The notes under the pieces: generated by a model
Database searches by the model: none
The model's input: the letters and a program-made list of their open reading frames with translations, nothing else
What the model was told of the DNA's origin: nothing
Made by a program: the position numbers and the translations under genes
Origin: Bimastos eiseni
Taxonomy: Eukaryota; Annelida; Clitellata; Crassiclitellata; Lumbricidae
Direction of reading: 5' to 3'
Length of the DNA: 64,000 nt
Assembly (NCBI GenBank): GCA_959347315.1
Contig: OY365806.1
Coordinates: forward strand, 52,815,862 to 52,879,861
Shown: positions 48,762-61,080 of the stretch, in pieces
How the letters are laid out: every line of letters starts with the position of its first letter
Numbering within the stretch: the stretch's first letter is position 1

Positions 48762-49920
48762 AAATTATAATTGTTTCGAATGGTACTCTGAAGATGTTCT
48801 GTGTTCCATAATACAACGGTCAAAAAGGCCACGTCGTTGAACCTCGCTATCTTGAATTCGTGATGCTTGTAATAATAACTCTCATGAGACGTCGAATGTT
48901 ATAGATTTTATATACATAGTCTAACTCAAGTGGCAAATATTCCAGCATTACGCGGACACTCAACTGATTATCAAAACAAAAACGATATAATTTTATGGAA
49001 TGCGCGATAGGGTACTAATGGTAGTAATCACGATAGAAAATGTAAGTGTACTGAAATGTATGAACTGCGTTCAAAAAGTGTGGAGGAATACAAATATAAG
49101 CACAAAAAACAAAAATGGTCATCATCCGCTCTGTCCCTTCTCTTCATTAAAGAGGAGAGACAGAAAGAGATTACTGATGTTCGATTCAGCCGGATTCTAA
49201 GAATACGTTGGGAGTAGAAGATAACTAACTCACACAAATATATGTATGCGCGATAGGGTACTAATGGTAATAATCACGATAGAAAATGTAAGTGAACTGA
49301 AATGTATGAACTGCGTTCAAGAGTTTATAGAACTATGTCAGAGACAGGCAGAAAAGGAAAGAATGGGTAGGGCGTTGGAAAAGAACGAGAGAAGATAGAA
49401 GTTACTTGAAGTGGACGCTACTGAAGTAGTATTCAATAAATACTTAAGATAGATCATTGTTTTTATAGGAAGAGTAAGAAGCTCTGAGCCCATTCAGGCA
49501 ATTCTGACATTGGAGGAAAATTAACACACAGTTAATATACGCCCTATTCTACGGAACATGTGGTAGAACAGCTTAAACGGTTGAAACTGACAAGGAGTAA
49601 ATTATAATTGTTTCGAATGGTACTCTGAAGATGTTCTGTGTTCTATAATATAACGGTCAAAAAGGCCACGTCGTTGAACCTCGCTATCTTGAATTCGTGA
49701 TGCTTGTAATAATAACTCTAATGAGACGCCGGATGTTATAGATTTTTTATACGTAGTCTATCTCAAGTGGCCAGAAAGGAATTAAGAAAAAGGCAGAAAA
49801 GGAAAGAATGGGTATGTCGTTGGAAAAGAACGAGAGAAGATAGAAGTTACTTGAAGTGGACGCTACTGAAGTAGTATTCAATAAATACTTTAAGATCATT
49901 GTTTTTATAGGCTCTCTTAG
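48762..49920 (+). repeat. local segmental duplication with CR1 pieces
   Basis: Order A-B-B'-L-A'-L'. A (48762-48946, TTATAATTGTTTCGAATGGT..) recurs at 49595-49772. B (48998-49078, GCGCGATAGGGTACTAATGG..) recurs at 49248-49322. L, a CR1 fragment (49330-49560, GGCAGAAAAGGAAAGAATGG..), recurs in part at 49786-49912. Copies differ by about 5%, so the duplication is fairly recent. Confidence 0.85.
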
Positions 49921-49924
49921 AATT

Positions 49925-49990
49925 ACCAACATAAACCCACTACACCGGCGTAGGCCATTTATGTCGGTAGTAGAAGATACGCTAACCAAC
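49925..49990 (+). repeat. repeat family D, short fragment
   Basis: AATTACCAACATAAACCCAC..ACACCGGCGTAGGCCATTT, shared with 23945-24020 (inverted) and 56518-56575. Confidence 0.75.
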
Positions 49991-51250
49991 ATACTGACGG
50001 GCCTTTAAATAACACAGCATGGAAAGAATAGAGACCAGTTAATTCAAGAATAATTGCAGCAAGACATTACGAGAAGCCGATAAATCTGGCAGTCACTTAA
50101 ATATACGCAATAACGGCAGATTGCTCAGAAGATGTTAATATAATATAATAATAAAAATTTTCAACCTCTCTAATTTTTTATCACCATACTACCGTCTGAG
50201 TGCTTGTGTCCGTGTAAGTAGGGCAGTCTTTACACCGGTGGAGTTTTCTGGGAAGGTATTATAGGTTTAGGTTTGAGGGGATATAATTTAGGCAAACTAA
50301 GGTTAGGTTTTGGGGTCTTTAAGTTGTTTCGTGGATAGGCTGTTTGGGGCGACGTGCAGAGCATATTGTATTTCGTGATTCTCGTTGTTTGATTCATATC
50401 CCACAAGTTCGTTGCTCAGGTGTTTTGATGCGCTCGTTTTGACAACTTTTGAATACTGAAATGAGCGAAGGATATTTAGATGTGGGTAACCACAGCAACG
50501 CCGATGTTTGATATATCAGTCGTTGACCATGCTGTTGCCGTAGTAGTTCCAGTTTAACAACACTGAGTGATAACAAAGACCATTATCATCATCCTAAAGG
50601 ATGTGTGTTCAGGTATTGCTCTAGAGGTAATAGTATGGCAACCATTCCTCTATGAAATGAATAATTAATTTACATGAGACGTTCAACGTGGAAAGAGAAA
50701 CTTGGCTGCACTTAACTCCATTTCATCGAACCGGAAAAATCAGGTGATTTTTCTTTAAGAAATGGGATGTCAAAGTGCTGTAGGTTTTTGAAAAAATTGG
50801 TTTGTAATTTATTAGCAAGAATTATTTGCAGTGTTGACTGCGAAGAATGCTTTGTTGTTTAATATTTGCTACGAGGGAGTCAAATTGAGGGTTTTTACCA
50901 CATTATTGGGTCAGAGAGCGATATTTTTGCAGTATCTATGCAATTTTTTGTCTTCTGTGTAGGTCGTTAGAATTTAACGGCAGAGCCATTAGGGATGTTG
51001 AAACGTAAGAACACGTTTTTGTTGTATAGTCGATAATGTAATAAACCAGAAATAGATAAAATAAGTTTGCAGCCATTTGACGCTCGTTACTTGTGACCCT
51101 TGCATCAATTTTGACGTGTACTTTGTTAACAAGCTCCCGGGATTCTGGGAACTAGATTAACTGATTTTTCAACGTTTTCTTTGACAATTATTTTCATCAA
51201 TCCAGCTCCTATTCAGGCTTATCGATTCAGCTATCATCTAGGTATATTGT
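49991..51250. other. no gene recognised
   Basis: Unique-looking non-coding sequence. The minus frame 50394-50576 has no domain. Confidence 0.55.
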
Positions 51251-51254
51251 ATCC

Positions 51255-52363
51255 AGGGCCCCAAGAGAAATTCCGGGTCTTTGGGCAGAACATTTACGGG
51301 CCTCTAAACAACATGTGCCATATATGGAAAAATAAAAAAATTGGTATATAAAACTACAACTATGTCTACGTGAATTTCTTGAACAACTTTCAAGTTATTT
51401 TGAGAATCTCCTGAAAGATGGTGAGCCTGAAGGCGTTGTCTATTTTCTTGAGATTGTTTGACTTTAGAAACATGTACTTCTTGTACTGGATCATATCGGC
51501 ACTGGACCATAATGGTAACAGCAGGTTAATTCCAACAAATTTCCACTCGTTTGGTAGTAAATTTTGTGTGAAGACCAGCTGAAAAGAATTCCTCTTTTGC
51601 CCCAAAATAAAACCGCTGCTCAAATTCGTTTCGGTACTTCACATTTGCAACAATTTCTTAATCCATCTGAGATTCTATATCCTTTCCTCGGAGAAATCTT
51701 CTTTTTGAATCTCGTCATTCTATACAATTAAAATTTGGACCTACTTATACAAATTTTCATGACCGTCGCTTTTCTCGTGAGCTGGTGCTTTATCCTACAG
51801 CTAACGGTTTCTATCGTTTGTGCATATATGGCCCAGGAAGTTAAAAAATCTCATCAATTTTTTTTATACTGACATATCTTACCGCTACCTTCATTTTCGT
51901 TCATTTTGTTATGTTCACGTGTTCTCAATTCTTTAGAACCAAGGAAGGTAGAAGTGATTAAGAGCTCCTATTTGTCCTCTCCGAAATTTAAAATTTAAAC
52001 AATGTGACTTTTAATTGAGCTAGCTCTATCTTTTCGGTCATTTGCTCCAGATGTGTGTTTCTATTCCATAGTTACGAAATAAATTAAGGCCTACATCAAT
52101 TATTTACTTTATAGTAAAAGGCAGAAGCATAATTTGGCTGAAGAAAGTCCTTGCGTTAGACACTGCAGAAAGAGTATTAAAGGTAATATTTAGATGGTTA
52201 GAGTTTGTACTGAGTGTAATTAGGTGTTAGTAATATTATGTTTAGAAAGGAATAAATAAAAAAATTGAGTATTTTTTCATTTCATAATTTGATTGCGTGC
52301 CCCCCCAAACATCGCCGGGCCCCTGGGCAGTTGCCCCCTCTGCCCTCTCTCGGCGGGCCTGAT
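51255..52363. mobile_element. possible decayed DNA transposon
   Basis: CCAGGGCCCCAAGAGAAATT at the left and GGGCCCCTGGGCAGTTGCCC..GCGGGCCTG at the right look like weakly matching inverted ends. The inner minus-strand frames (51304-51510, 51390-51623) have no recognisable domain. No target duplication was found. Confidence 0.35.
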
Positions 52364-52436
52364 TATACATAGATGATAGCTGGATCGAAACTGGATTGAA
52401 TAAGAATATTATTGTTTTCATTAATCCAGTTTCGGA

Positions 52437-52640
52437 GCTACGGGGGCTCGAACCAGCGCGCTCAGCACACGGTGAACGTTACGGGATGACAGCTCTAAGC
52501 GATCGGCTACTGTGCCACACATTGATACCTCGGTGGTCATTATGGCAATTCCGTTTTCATCAACGACTCTGCGTAATCGAGAATATCGTCACATAACCTC
52601 CAATCTCGAGCGAATTCACTTAAAATTCGTATCACTAATT
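52437..52640 (-). repeat. tRNA-derived SINE fragment, left inverted arm
   Basis: Complement of 53263-53460. Contains GGCTCGAACCAGCGCGC (complement of a B box) and the complement of an A-box-like GTAGCCGATCGCTTAGAGC. Confidence 0.8.
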
Positions 52641-52727
52641 CGTATCACTACGGATTCTCCGGCTTTATCGTTTCCACCTCCATCTTAATGACAATCCAGC
52701 TTCTACTTCAGCAATGGTATGTCACAT

Positions 52728-52975
52728 TGGCCGATAGGTTAGAGCGGTCAGCCCGTAACGTTCAGTGTGCGTTGAGCGAGCGGGTTTCGACGCTTATCCG
52801 GGGATTCACTGTGTAGGCACCTAGAGCAATTCTTCGCGAACAATAATTATTGCTCTGCAGTACAACTGAAATTACACCGTCGAGGCATGTGTGTGTACTT
52901 ATAAGCAAAAATGTTGGAAGAAGGGCGGTATCAAATTTCAGTAATAATGGCAATAAATATTAAATACGGTATCAG
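52728..52975 (+). repeat. tRNA-derived SINE, copy 2
   Basis: A-box-like TTGGCCGATAGGTTAGAGCG, B-box-like GCGGGTTTCGACGC, then a tail shared with 53475-53640 (TTGCTCTGCAGTACAACTG, ATGTTGGAAGAAGGGCGGTA) and an AATAA-rich end. Confidence 0.8.
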
Positions 52976-53009
52976 AGAGGTCGTAGACAGGTCAGAGGTT
53001 TAATAACCT

Positions 53010-53160
53010 GAAATTTAATGTGAAATTTAATGTGAAATTTAATGTGAAATTTAATGTGAAATTTAATGTGAAATTTAATGTGAAATTTAATGTGAAATTT
53101 AATGGGAAATTTAATGGGAAATTTAATGGGAAATTTAATGGGAAATTTAATGGGAAATTA
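53010..53160. repeat. 12-bp minisatellite, GTGAAATTTAAT then GGGAAATTTAAT
   Basis: About six units of GTGAAATTTAAT followed by five of the GGGAAATTTAAT variant. The (VKFN)n frame across it is an artefact. Confidence 0.97.
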
Positions 53161-53262
53161 TCAGCCTTTCCAAAAGAAAACTCAGTTTTTTTAAAATTTA
53201 TTTTTGCTATTATAACGCAGTCAACTCAGTTCGTTTTGTTTGGAAGCATTGTGAGGAATTGT

Positions 53263-53460
53263 AGATTAGTGATACGAATTTTATGTGAATTCGCTCTAGA
53301 TTGGAGGTTATGTGACGATATTCTCGCAGAGTCGTTGAGGAAAACGGAATTGCCATAATGACCACCGAGGTATCAATGTGTGGCACAGTAGCCGATCGCT
53401 TAGATCGCTTAGAGCTGTCATCCGTAACGTTCACCGTGTGCTGAGCGCGCTGGTTCGAGC
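53263..53460 (+). repeat. right inverted arm containing the SINE head
   Basis: ATTAGTGATACGAATTTTA.., GGAATTGCCATAATGACCAC.., GGTATCAATGTGTGGCAC.. pair with 52447-52639 over about 195 bp; the spacer is about 620 bp. Confidence 0.85.
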
Positions 53461-53640
53461 CTCGTCCGGGGCATCACTGTGTAGGGACCTTGAGCAAGTC
53501 CTTCGCGCACAATTGCTCTGCAGCACAACTGTAATTGCGCCGTCGATGAGAGTGTATATGCACTTAGGAGCAAAAACATGTTGGAAGAAGGGCGGTATAA
53601 AAATTCGGTAATAAATAAAATTAAATAAATGGGGACAGTA
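53380..53640 (+). repeat. tRNA-derived SINE, copy 1
   Basis: CACAGTAGCCGATCGCTTAG (A box), GCGCTGGTTCGAGCC (B box), tRNA-unrelated body and an AATAAATAAAATTAAATAAA tail. A 10-bp duplication GATCGCTTAG lies within the A-box region. Confidence 0.85.
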
Positions 53641-53678
53641 GCATGTCGAGCATGGTCGAATACAGCGGCGGTCACGAT

Positions 53679-53815
53679 TGTACAATGTACAATGTACAAT
53701 TGTACAATGCACAATGAAGTTGTTCATGAATTGTACAATGAATTGTACAATGATTTGTACAATTCATTGTACAATGTACAATGATTGTATAATTTACAAT
53801 GATTGTACAATGAAG
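53679..53815. repeat. TTGTACAATG palindromic satellite
   Basis: At least twelve TTGTACAAT units in both orientations. The unit is itself a palindrome (TTGTACAA), so strands cannot be told apart. Confidence 0.93.
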
Positions 53816-54539
53816 AGGTGACGAGAATTCGTCCAATTTTTCCAATTTGCAATCTGTCCAATTAAAGCAATCCAATTTAAGATTTAATTAAGGACAGGTT
53901 TAAGGAAGGAAATTTGATTGAAATATACAAATGCCTTCCATATGACCTTCCATGTTTAATTAAGAAAGTTTACTAAATTTATTTCAGTTTTTGGCACTAC
54001 GTAGTTGTGCATGGATGCAAAAAAAGAGTTTATTTTAAAGTAAAAAGTTGGTTTCTTGGTTTTTTTATATTTCTGTTTTGTTTATTTTTCGATTGGATTT
54101 TGTCACAACAGTTTTGTTATAACACAGCATGAAAAAAGCTCAAACTCGTTTTAATAACTAATTGAGCATGATTTCGAACTAAATAACATGTATTTGGCAA
54201 TATAATAGAAGTATTAGCAAATTGAATAGAAATGTGGAAAAAATGAAACCATAAATTGACATTTTTCGTATCTTTTGCTTTATGTGGAAACAAAAAAAAA
54301 CAAATAACCAAAAATTATAGCCCTGTATTTGTGTGATAAGACTTTAGGAGATGAAGCACGTGAAATCCTGCTACAGATATCGCAATTGTCTGATGAACAT
54401 TTGAATGTCTTGCTTATTGAGGGGTTCTTACAACCCCTCAATTCGAACGGCAGTTGGGTAGAATTATATCAGAAATGCATCAAATTCATGTGTCTCACAC
54501 TAATCATGCATGATTAACGAAAAATCATGGTTATTGTTA
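53816..54539. other. no gene recognised
   Basis: AT-rich. Short frames only. Confidence 0.6.
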
Positions 54540-55087
54540 TTGAAATTCTGCACTGCAGCTGGGCTGGTTTATGGCGGATGGAATAGCCTACTAGCGTCAT
54601 ATCTCCTATTCGTGAATACGTATTCCGAAAATAAAGATACGACTTGTATGGCAAGGTTGGAGTAGCATACGCCTTGGAATAACTTCGCCAGCAGACAGAT
54701 AGCGCCGGGAATATCCCTGCAGTCATTATTTAGGTGGTTATAGGTTAAGCGCATGCGCAGAATTATTGATCGGCTACACGGTCAACTTCAGGTCAACCTG
54801 GTAACGAATGAAAATAATAGTAATGGAGATTTCAGTGCCGTGATTCGTACAAAGTAAATGCGATTATGCCCGAGGAATGCTTTGAGGAATAGCAAATCAT
54901 AACAGATAAATAAATATTTGGCATAAATAATAGTGAATGATAAAAGATAAATGACTATTTTATTTTGCGAAATGGAGGCTTCGCGATCGGTAAGCGAATT
55001 TGGCCGACACTGGCATTTAGGCACTTTAGATGTTAATCTTCGGCAATACGAATCCCAAAGTAAAAGCTCGCTCACAAATGCACACAA
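54540..55087 (-). repeat. repeat family B, copy 3
   Basis: Inverted relative to 26332-27530 and uninterrupted by a MITE, with GGTTGGAGTAGC at the corresponding site. Includes the left part shared with copy 1 (GTTGCCGAAGATTAACATG complement). Confidence 0.88.
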
Positions 55088-55287
55088 CTTAAACTGAATT
55101 AATGAAACTTAATGACGTTTTATTTAGCATGTTCGAACTCATTGTGACAGACTTAACGCATTAGCCCCAACTAATTAGTGAGCAGCTTTAAAATAAAACT
55201 ATTCAGAGTTAAGAATGGCAACTGATACATTTCATGTTAACGTTTGCCCGTCGTATTGTGGTAAAATAAACGCTGTTGAACGGTTGA

Positions 55288-55320
55288 ACAAACGAATAAT
55301 TACACCAATTATTCGTTTGT
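55288..55320. repeat. perfect 14-bp hairpin
   Basis: ACAAACGAATAATT, spacer ACACC, exact complement. Confidence 0.85.
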
Positions 55321-55569
55321 CATTCGTTCATTCAGTAAAAACAGACAACTCGGCACAATAAAATTATTTAAAAGAAAAAACTAATGTATAAAGCTGAAAA
55401 GTAATTATTGGTAAATAACATTCCTACGTTATTACTATTTACCATAGGACCAAGATACGCGAATATGAATGAGTGCAATTAAGGATCACGTGAGATCTTC
55501 TTAATTTATGAATATTCATAATGAGCCACGGTCATAGCGTCGAAAAATGTAGCAAGCGGGTGGCCTAGG

Positions 55570-56330
55570 CAATAGGGCTCAGGTTTTCTGTTGGATAACA
55601 GTGTTAAGTGGAGTGCCTTTTTTAGTAATGACATAGATGATGGAATTTTGTCGACAATTTGTAAGTTTGCACATGAAAAACTATTAAGAGCAATGGATGG
55701 TGAAATAGAAGTGATGATACTGCGGGATAATCTTAGAAGAGTGTTCAGAAGGTCACATTGACTGTCAGATGCTGTTTACTTTTGAAACTTGCTCAGTAAT
55801 TCACGTAGGAAGAGAAACAGTGAGTTTTCATTAAATAGTGTAAGGCGTTTAAAGCGAACAAAGATAAGGGTCTTGGGAGTGATTATGCACAAGAGTACAA
55901 AACATGCAGGACTGCGGCAGCAAAGAAGGCTTACAAAGCTAGGCATGATTAGAAGGGCAATAAGTCACTAAAGACACTGAATAGACCAAAATTTGAGTAC
56001 TCTATATCTGGACCTAGAGTGGAGAAAGTGGAAAGAAGAGCTACAAAAATTATATGTAGTTACAAGCTACAAAGAACGGCTGAATAGGTGTGCACTAATA
56101 ACATTGGCGATTTCGAGGAGCAACGGAAACCTAACTGAAGCTAAAAAAATTGTTGCTGAAAAGGGGCATTGTAAGTTATTGGAATTAGGAAAGCATCTCG
56201 TGGACATTGGCATGACTTATTCGATAGATCGAAAGGAACTTAGGCAGACATTCAAAGTTCAAGAGTTGTACAATGTAGGAAAAGTTTGGGCTCGTGAATT
56301 GACTATTCATCACAATTTTAACATCATTGA
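55570..56330 (+). pseudogene. CR1-type LINE, RT and 3' part, copy 2
   Basis: Same family as 24716-26330. Starts near SGVPFLVMT-like text, then FFSNDIDDGILSTICKFAHE, a block AISRSNGNLTEAKKIVAEKG and HCKLLELGKHLVDIGMTYS (open at 55993-56370). Broken at several points. Confidence 0.8.
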
Positions 56331-56600
56331 CAGCGAAAATAAGACGCAGTTTCAATTTCGCCGTCGATGAAGGCGACGGATTAATCATAGAACCTCCTAA
56401 GCACTTTTTGATGTCTAAAACTTGGCTGTGATCTTTGTTTACATCGCCCGTACGCTAGGAGTAGAGGACTTACTCCTACCTCAGAATCGGTGTAGACTTA
56501 CACATAGCGTAGATTTTTATGATTACCAACATAACCCACTACACCGGCTGGGGCCATTTTACGTCGGCAGCACGCCAACCGGCGTTATTACCGTCCCAGA
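56330..56600 (+). repeat. repeat family D, copy 2
   Basis: Inverted relative to 23940-24260. Shares AATTTCGCCGTCGATGAAGG, GATCTTTGTTTACATCG and TACCTCAGAATCGG. Confidence 0.75.
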
Positions 56601-57500
56601 TTTCTCGCGGTTCCTTTTGGCAAATTTACGTTTTTGGTAGTTTTGGCAATATCAGCAATGTGGCTCCCAGAAGGAAAACTTCGGAGACCCCTGGATTTAA
56701 CGATTAGTTTATGGCTGATTTTGAGATTGGAGGTGACTTTTGTGAGTCAATTGGTACGCTTATCGGTGGGCTGAATTAAGGGTTTTCTTGTCGAGATTTG
56801 CCTTGTTTTAGAAGGGGACAAACAAGAGATTTATCAAAGAAGTTGCCAGGTAGAAAGTGAGAGAGTAAATAGTAATCAGTTGCCAGTAGCCAGTAGTAGC
56901 CAGTAGACATAAGCCAGTACAGAATAGATTTGCAATCCAAGCGATCCAATTTTATCTTAAACTACTTAAAATGCCTACGAACAACATCTTTAAGCAAACT
57001 TCTATCCCCTTCTAAAAATGCAAATCTAATATACCACAGTCCGCAATCCTGGTATGACAGTTGATTTATTTATCTGCAATCGCATTTCAGACTACTCGCG
57101 CTCCTGTTTCATGCACATTCGTGACCTATGCGTGACCTATCCTACATAAAAGTTAACATAAAACCTGCATCCACTTTTGCCATTGTACTAAGGTTAGTCG
57201 GTTACGTCATGAGTTGCAGAAAGTTCTATTCACTGCAAAGACGCAGTGCTACGTGCGGTGAATAGAACTTATCATAGTAATATATTAACTCAAAATTTTT
57301 TAGCCGCAACTTCAAAGCATAGCGCAGGCACTACCTGCTTCGGTTGCGCTGCGTCATGTCAGAAGGATTGTCCTAGGTCCCAGGATACTTATTCTGTCCG
57401 GCTTCCATTGAGGAAACAGGGCCAGTTGTAGAGCGCTGTGATAATCACCAGCCTTTGTCGTAACGCGTCCTTTGAGTAACATTTTTTTTACTAAGGCGCT
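56601..57500. other. no gene recognised; hairpin at 57221-57270
   Basis: AAGTTCTATTCACTGC (57221-57236) pairs with 57255-57270 with one mismatch. At 56880-56920 there is a small CAGTAGCCAGTAG repeat. No coding signal. Confidence 0.6.
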
Positions 57501-57651
57501 ATGAATACAAATTGTATTGTATCGTATTCGGCGGGTTTGTTAAGAACGAGAACGCGTGGAAGGCGAAGAACTGAATGCATTGGGGTGGGAATTCTTGAAG
57601 AGGGTAAAGTAAGTTGGGGTAGAAATTCTGTGTATGCCTAGTGGTAAGCGG

Positions 57652-57652
57652 T

Positions 57653-57693
<41 letters not shown>
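57652..57693. repeat. (TA)n microsatellite
   Basis: About 20 TA units inside the gypsy fragment. The (YI)n frames here are artefacts. Confidence 0.98.
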
Positions 57694-57696
<3 letters not shown>

Positions 57697-59566
57697 CTTC
57701 TGAGCCAGACGACCCAGATAGTCGGCAAGGACACCGCGACATCGCATCAGCGTTGCCATGCTGCTTCCCCGGTCGATGAATCACCTGAGATTCGTATTCC
57801 GCAAACCTCTCCAACCATCGGCCTTGTTGGCTAAATCGGCTCCCGCTTTCGTTACATCCACCGCTAGGTGCCGTGGTCGTACGCAGCACGAACGGCCGCC
57901 CCAGCAGATACTGTCTGTAGCTTTACGAAATACACAATCGCTAACAACTCCTTTCGGGTTACGCAGTAATTTCTCCGACCGAGGACAGCAATCTACTCCC
58001 ATAGACAATTACTCTTTCCTCCCCGTCTACCCTCTTGGACAACACTTCACCCATGCCCCAGCGTCGCAGGCATCGGCAGTCTAACACTTAGTCTCTTCGT
58101 CTAAGACATTCTTCAAATGCACAAATCACAAACAAAAGCTCGGGTAAGGGGCGAGCTCACATAGGCACTGAAAAATCCAGAATAAGCCTGCGATGATACG
58201 AGCAGAGCCCCGGGAAAGACCCCACATCCTTCAAGCGCTGCGGGACCACTCGACCACATCGCGGATCTTCGCGTTATCAACAGCTACTCCCTCTGGGGTC
58301 ACAGCATGGCTAAGGAAATTAACGGTCCTACGCAGCAGATGGCACTTAACTCGGCATTAGCTGTAGGTTGGCTCCCCGTAGGCGCTCTAATACCAATCTC
58401 AACCGCTCTAGTTGTTGCTCGGGCGTCCTCCCGAAAATAAATACATTGTCGAAACAAACTATATAGGCCTGAAAATTAAGTCCGAACAGGACGATGTCCA
58501 TGGGTCTCTGAAATGTAGCGGGCGCGTTTTAGATCCTGAAGGGCATCACATTCCAACGGACCGTACCCCAGCAGGTTACGAACGCCGTTTTGTCGGCATG
58601 ACTCGGGTCCATGGCCACCTGATGGTAGCGACTACTTAGATCCAGTGTGCTGAACCAATCACCGTCAGCTAGGTCATCCAGTCACTCATCTATCCGGGGA
58701 AGCGGGTACGAGTCCTTCGTCGTCTGTTCATTCAGTTGCCGATAATCTATGCAAAACCGTAAGGTCCCGTTCTTTTTATAGGCTAGCCCCACATTAGACG
58801 AACACTCGCTAGCAGCTGGTTCTATTCGCTCGGCCGCCAGCAAATTATTCAGCTGTTCATCGATCGCCACTCGATGGGGAAGCGGCCGTATACGTAGGGG
58901 CTGTCTCTCGGGGTGCGCACTTCCCGTGACAATCCTATGCTTGAGGACCGACGTTCTTTCAATATCCTTTTCCTTCGGAAAAGGCATCGTTAAACTCCCG
59001 CAGATCAGCTCACCCAATCTCGCCCGGATATCAGGTGTCACCTCCACGGGAAGGGCGGACATTATCCCATCATACGACAGCACTTTTCCGCCCGAGCATC
59101 AGTCCACATCTGGCCCTCGACTCATCTCCACCTCCACCGGATGAAGCCCCGCGAATACCTGTGCCTCGTCGAATTGGACTGGGTCGTCACTTAAGTCGAA
59201 ACTGCTCTCACTCGAGTCGTGTCGGCGCTATCTCAAAGCACGAGACAAGCAAGACGAACGCCCGGTTTCATTTACAGGACATCAGTCATCCAAGTCGGTG
59301 CTACAGAAGCCAAACTTCCATACATTGTACCCACGGGCACGTCGGTGTGACATTTGAGCTGGATAACCACCTCCAGGGCGACCGCTTCTTTCCTATACCA
59401 AATGGACCAGTTGCCTTTCACCAAGGGGATGCGTTGGTGGCCAATGAATAATGCCCCCTGAAATGAAACCTAAGCGGCAGCGATGCTCTTCGAGCCAATC
59501 CATGATCAGCATAATTTCATTTATATGGTAAGACACAAAAAATGCACTATAAATTCAGACCCTTGG

Positions 59567-59598
59567 ACGTACCATAATGGGCAGCCATTATGGTACGT
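59567..59598. repeat. perfect 14-bp hairpin inside the gypsy protease
   Basis: ACGTACCATAATGG, spacer GCAG, exact complement. The duplicated arm replaces the expected protease flap region. Confidence 0.88.
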
Positions 59599-59740
59599 AT
59601 GGTTCTCCCCGAGAACATGAATGTTGGACCCGTTAGCAGCCATCACGACACGATTACAGGTATGAATCTCTACCCCTACCAAAGCAGATGCAGGCACGCG
59701 GCTCACCTCAGACCCGTTGTCGACAGACATAACTGCTGAT

Positions 59741-60290
59741 ATCCGTTGAGCATAACCGCGTTGTTGGTCCCACGGTTCGGTGCTCTCGACCTGGTGGTGT
59801 GGTTGACGACCGCCGCCTCCAGAGGCGTCGGCTCGCCATTGCTTGGTTCAGCGTCGTCGTCGCGTCGATTCCGACCCTGCTGGCAGTCGCGGACGAAGTC
59901 TGGACACAGCTTCCTCTGTGTCCGGACCGGACACAGCGGAGGCAGGGACCTATCCGTCTCTGCCGATCGTCGCCAGCCGGATGAACGTCCAGACCCTGGT
60001 CCTCGGGCAGCTTGGATCAGCGGAAGTAGGTCCCCGTCCGTCCGCGCCGATGGTTACTGAAAGGGCGAACGTAAAGACACCGGTCGTCAGGCGGCGTGGT
60101 TCGGTTCGTCAGCTCCCGTAGTTTTCCAAGTCCGGCTGTTCTTCCTGCTGCTTTTTCAGGAAGCGCTCCAGCCAGGTCTATAGTTACGGACCCTCGTCGG
60201 TCTCTTGAGTCCCTCGAACCCGGTTCGACGGCCGTCTCCGGTTGTTTGAGTCTATCGTCGCCCGGCGTAAAGACTTCAAGTTACCCGCCC
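59741..60290 (-). pseudogene. possible gypsy gag remnant
   Basis: GC-rich stretch on the upstream side of the minus-strand gypsy pol. Minus-strand frames contain short Cys/Arg-rich pieces (CVRTGHRGSC-type). Plus-strand frames here look longer but are compositional shadows. No zinc knuckle could be confirmed. Confidence 0.35.
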
Positions 60291-61080
60291 CCCCTTTTCA
60301 CGTTGACACCCGGTAATCTTAAATCGATTTCAGATTACCCCCGGAGGTAATTTGAAATCAGATTACCCCCTCCGCGTTCACATTACCCCCTCTCTGGATG
60401 AGTCAAAATGTAAAATTGTTATGCTTTCCACTAATGATAACCAGTATGTTTCATAATACACATAAAGATAGAAGGCTAGTTTTAACGTGTGAAAATAATA
60501 TATAAAAGAAAAAAAAAGTAAAATGTGTGAAATCAGTAATAGGCTACACGAGATCAAAGTGCATCACATTGTAACATACAAACATTTGAGCATAAATGGT
60601 GAAGAAAGTAGTGTAATTACAACAGAAATATACAACAACTAGGGATGTAACTTCTGATTGACAATTCAATTCTCTACTTAACTAATCAAAAGTAACAAGA
60701 TGACTTAGCAAAAGCTGCAAGTTAAGCTTTACATGTTTCTTTCTTATTGCAAGACCCGGTTTTACTTGGGAGGCCCACAAGCTTGCTGCAGAACTCTGCT
60801 CCTTTTTCAAGGCTTGGGACTGGCACTGCTGAACTTCAAGGCTTGGGACTGGCACTGCTGAACTGCAAGGCAGTGTTGTAGTTAGTTACCGAAAGGTAAC
60901 TTTAAATCAATTTCAAGTTACCGGGGATAGCCCGAAGCTGAACTCTGCATGGGGTAATCTTAAATCGTAGGGAGTAACTTGAAACCGCCTTCAAATTACC
61001 CCTGCAGGTAACTTGAAATCGATTTAAAGTTACTGGAGGGTAAGGTGAATTGGGGGTAATTTGAAATCGCTACACCTGTA
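60290..61080 (+). repeat. repeat family C, full copy
   Basis: Both ends are rich in GGTAA-CTTGAAATCGATT palindromic units (60300-60370 and 60890-61070), with an AT-rich centre. A 29-bp unit around GGCTTGGGACTGGCACTGCT is duplicated at 60815-60865. The organisation resembles a long-ended non-autonomous DNA transposon. Confidence 0.75.

Larger units (their letters stand above)
57540..59740 (-). pseudogene. Ty3/gypsy pol (protease, RT, RNase H), second minus-strand copy
   Basis: From right to left on the minus strand: retropepsin-like text with the active-site triplet region VDNGSEVSRVPASAL (Thr replaced by Asn, about 59680-59725); RT open at 59083-58682 with [40 protein letters not shown] and CIDYRQLN; then FSTLDLSSYYHQVAMDP-like text (about 58610-58650); RNase H end with GRWLERFAEYESQVIHRPGK and HGNADAMSRCPCR (57889-57700). 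A (TA)n tract and a hairpin interrupt it. No integrase follows. Confidence 0.87.

Noticed and set aside
53010..53160. CRISPR-like regular repeats
   Set aside because: Units are directly adjacent without spacers and the sequence is eukaryotic; it is a minisatellite.
53020..53358. 112-codon frame with (VKFN)n repeats
   Set aside because: It is a 12-bp minisatellite read in frame, then continues into inverted-arm sequence with no domain.
57499..57889. Frames with (YI)n
   Set aside because: Translation of (TA)n inside a dead gypsy fragment.
59746..60350. GC-rich plus-strand frames of 84-104 codons
   Set aside because: They overlap the minus-strand gypsy gag/protease region and look like shadows in a GC-rich stretch.
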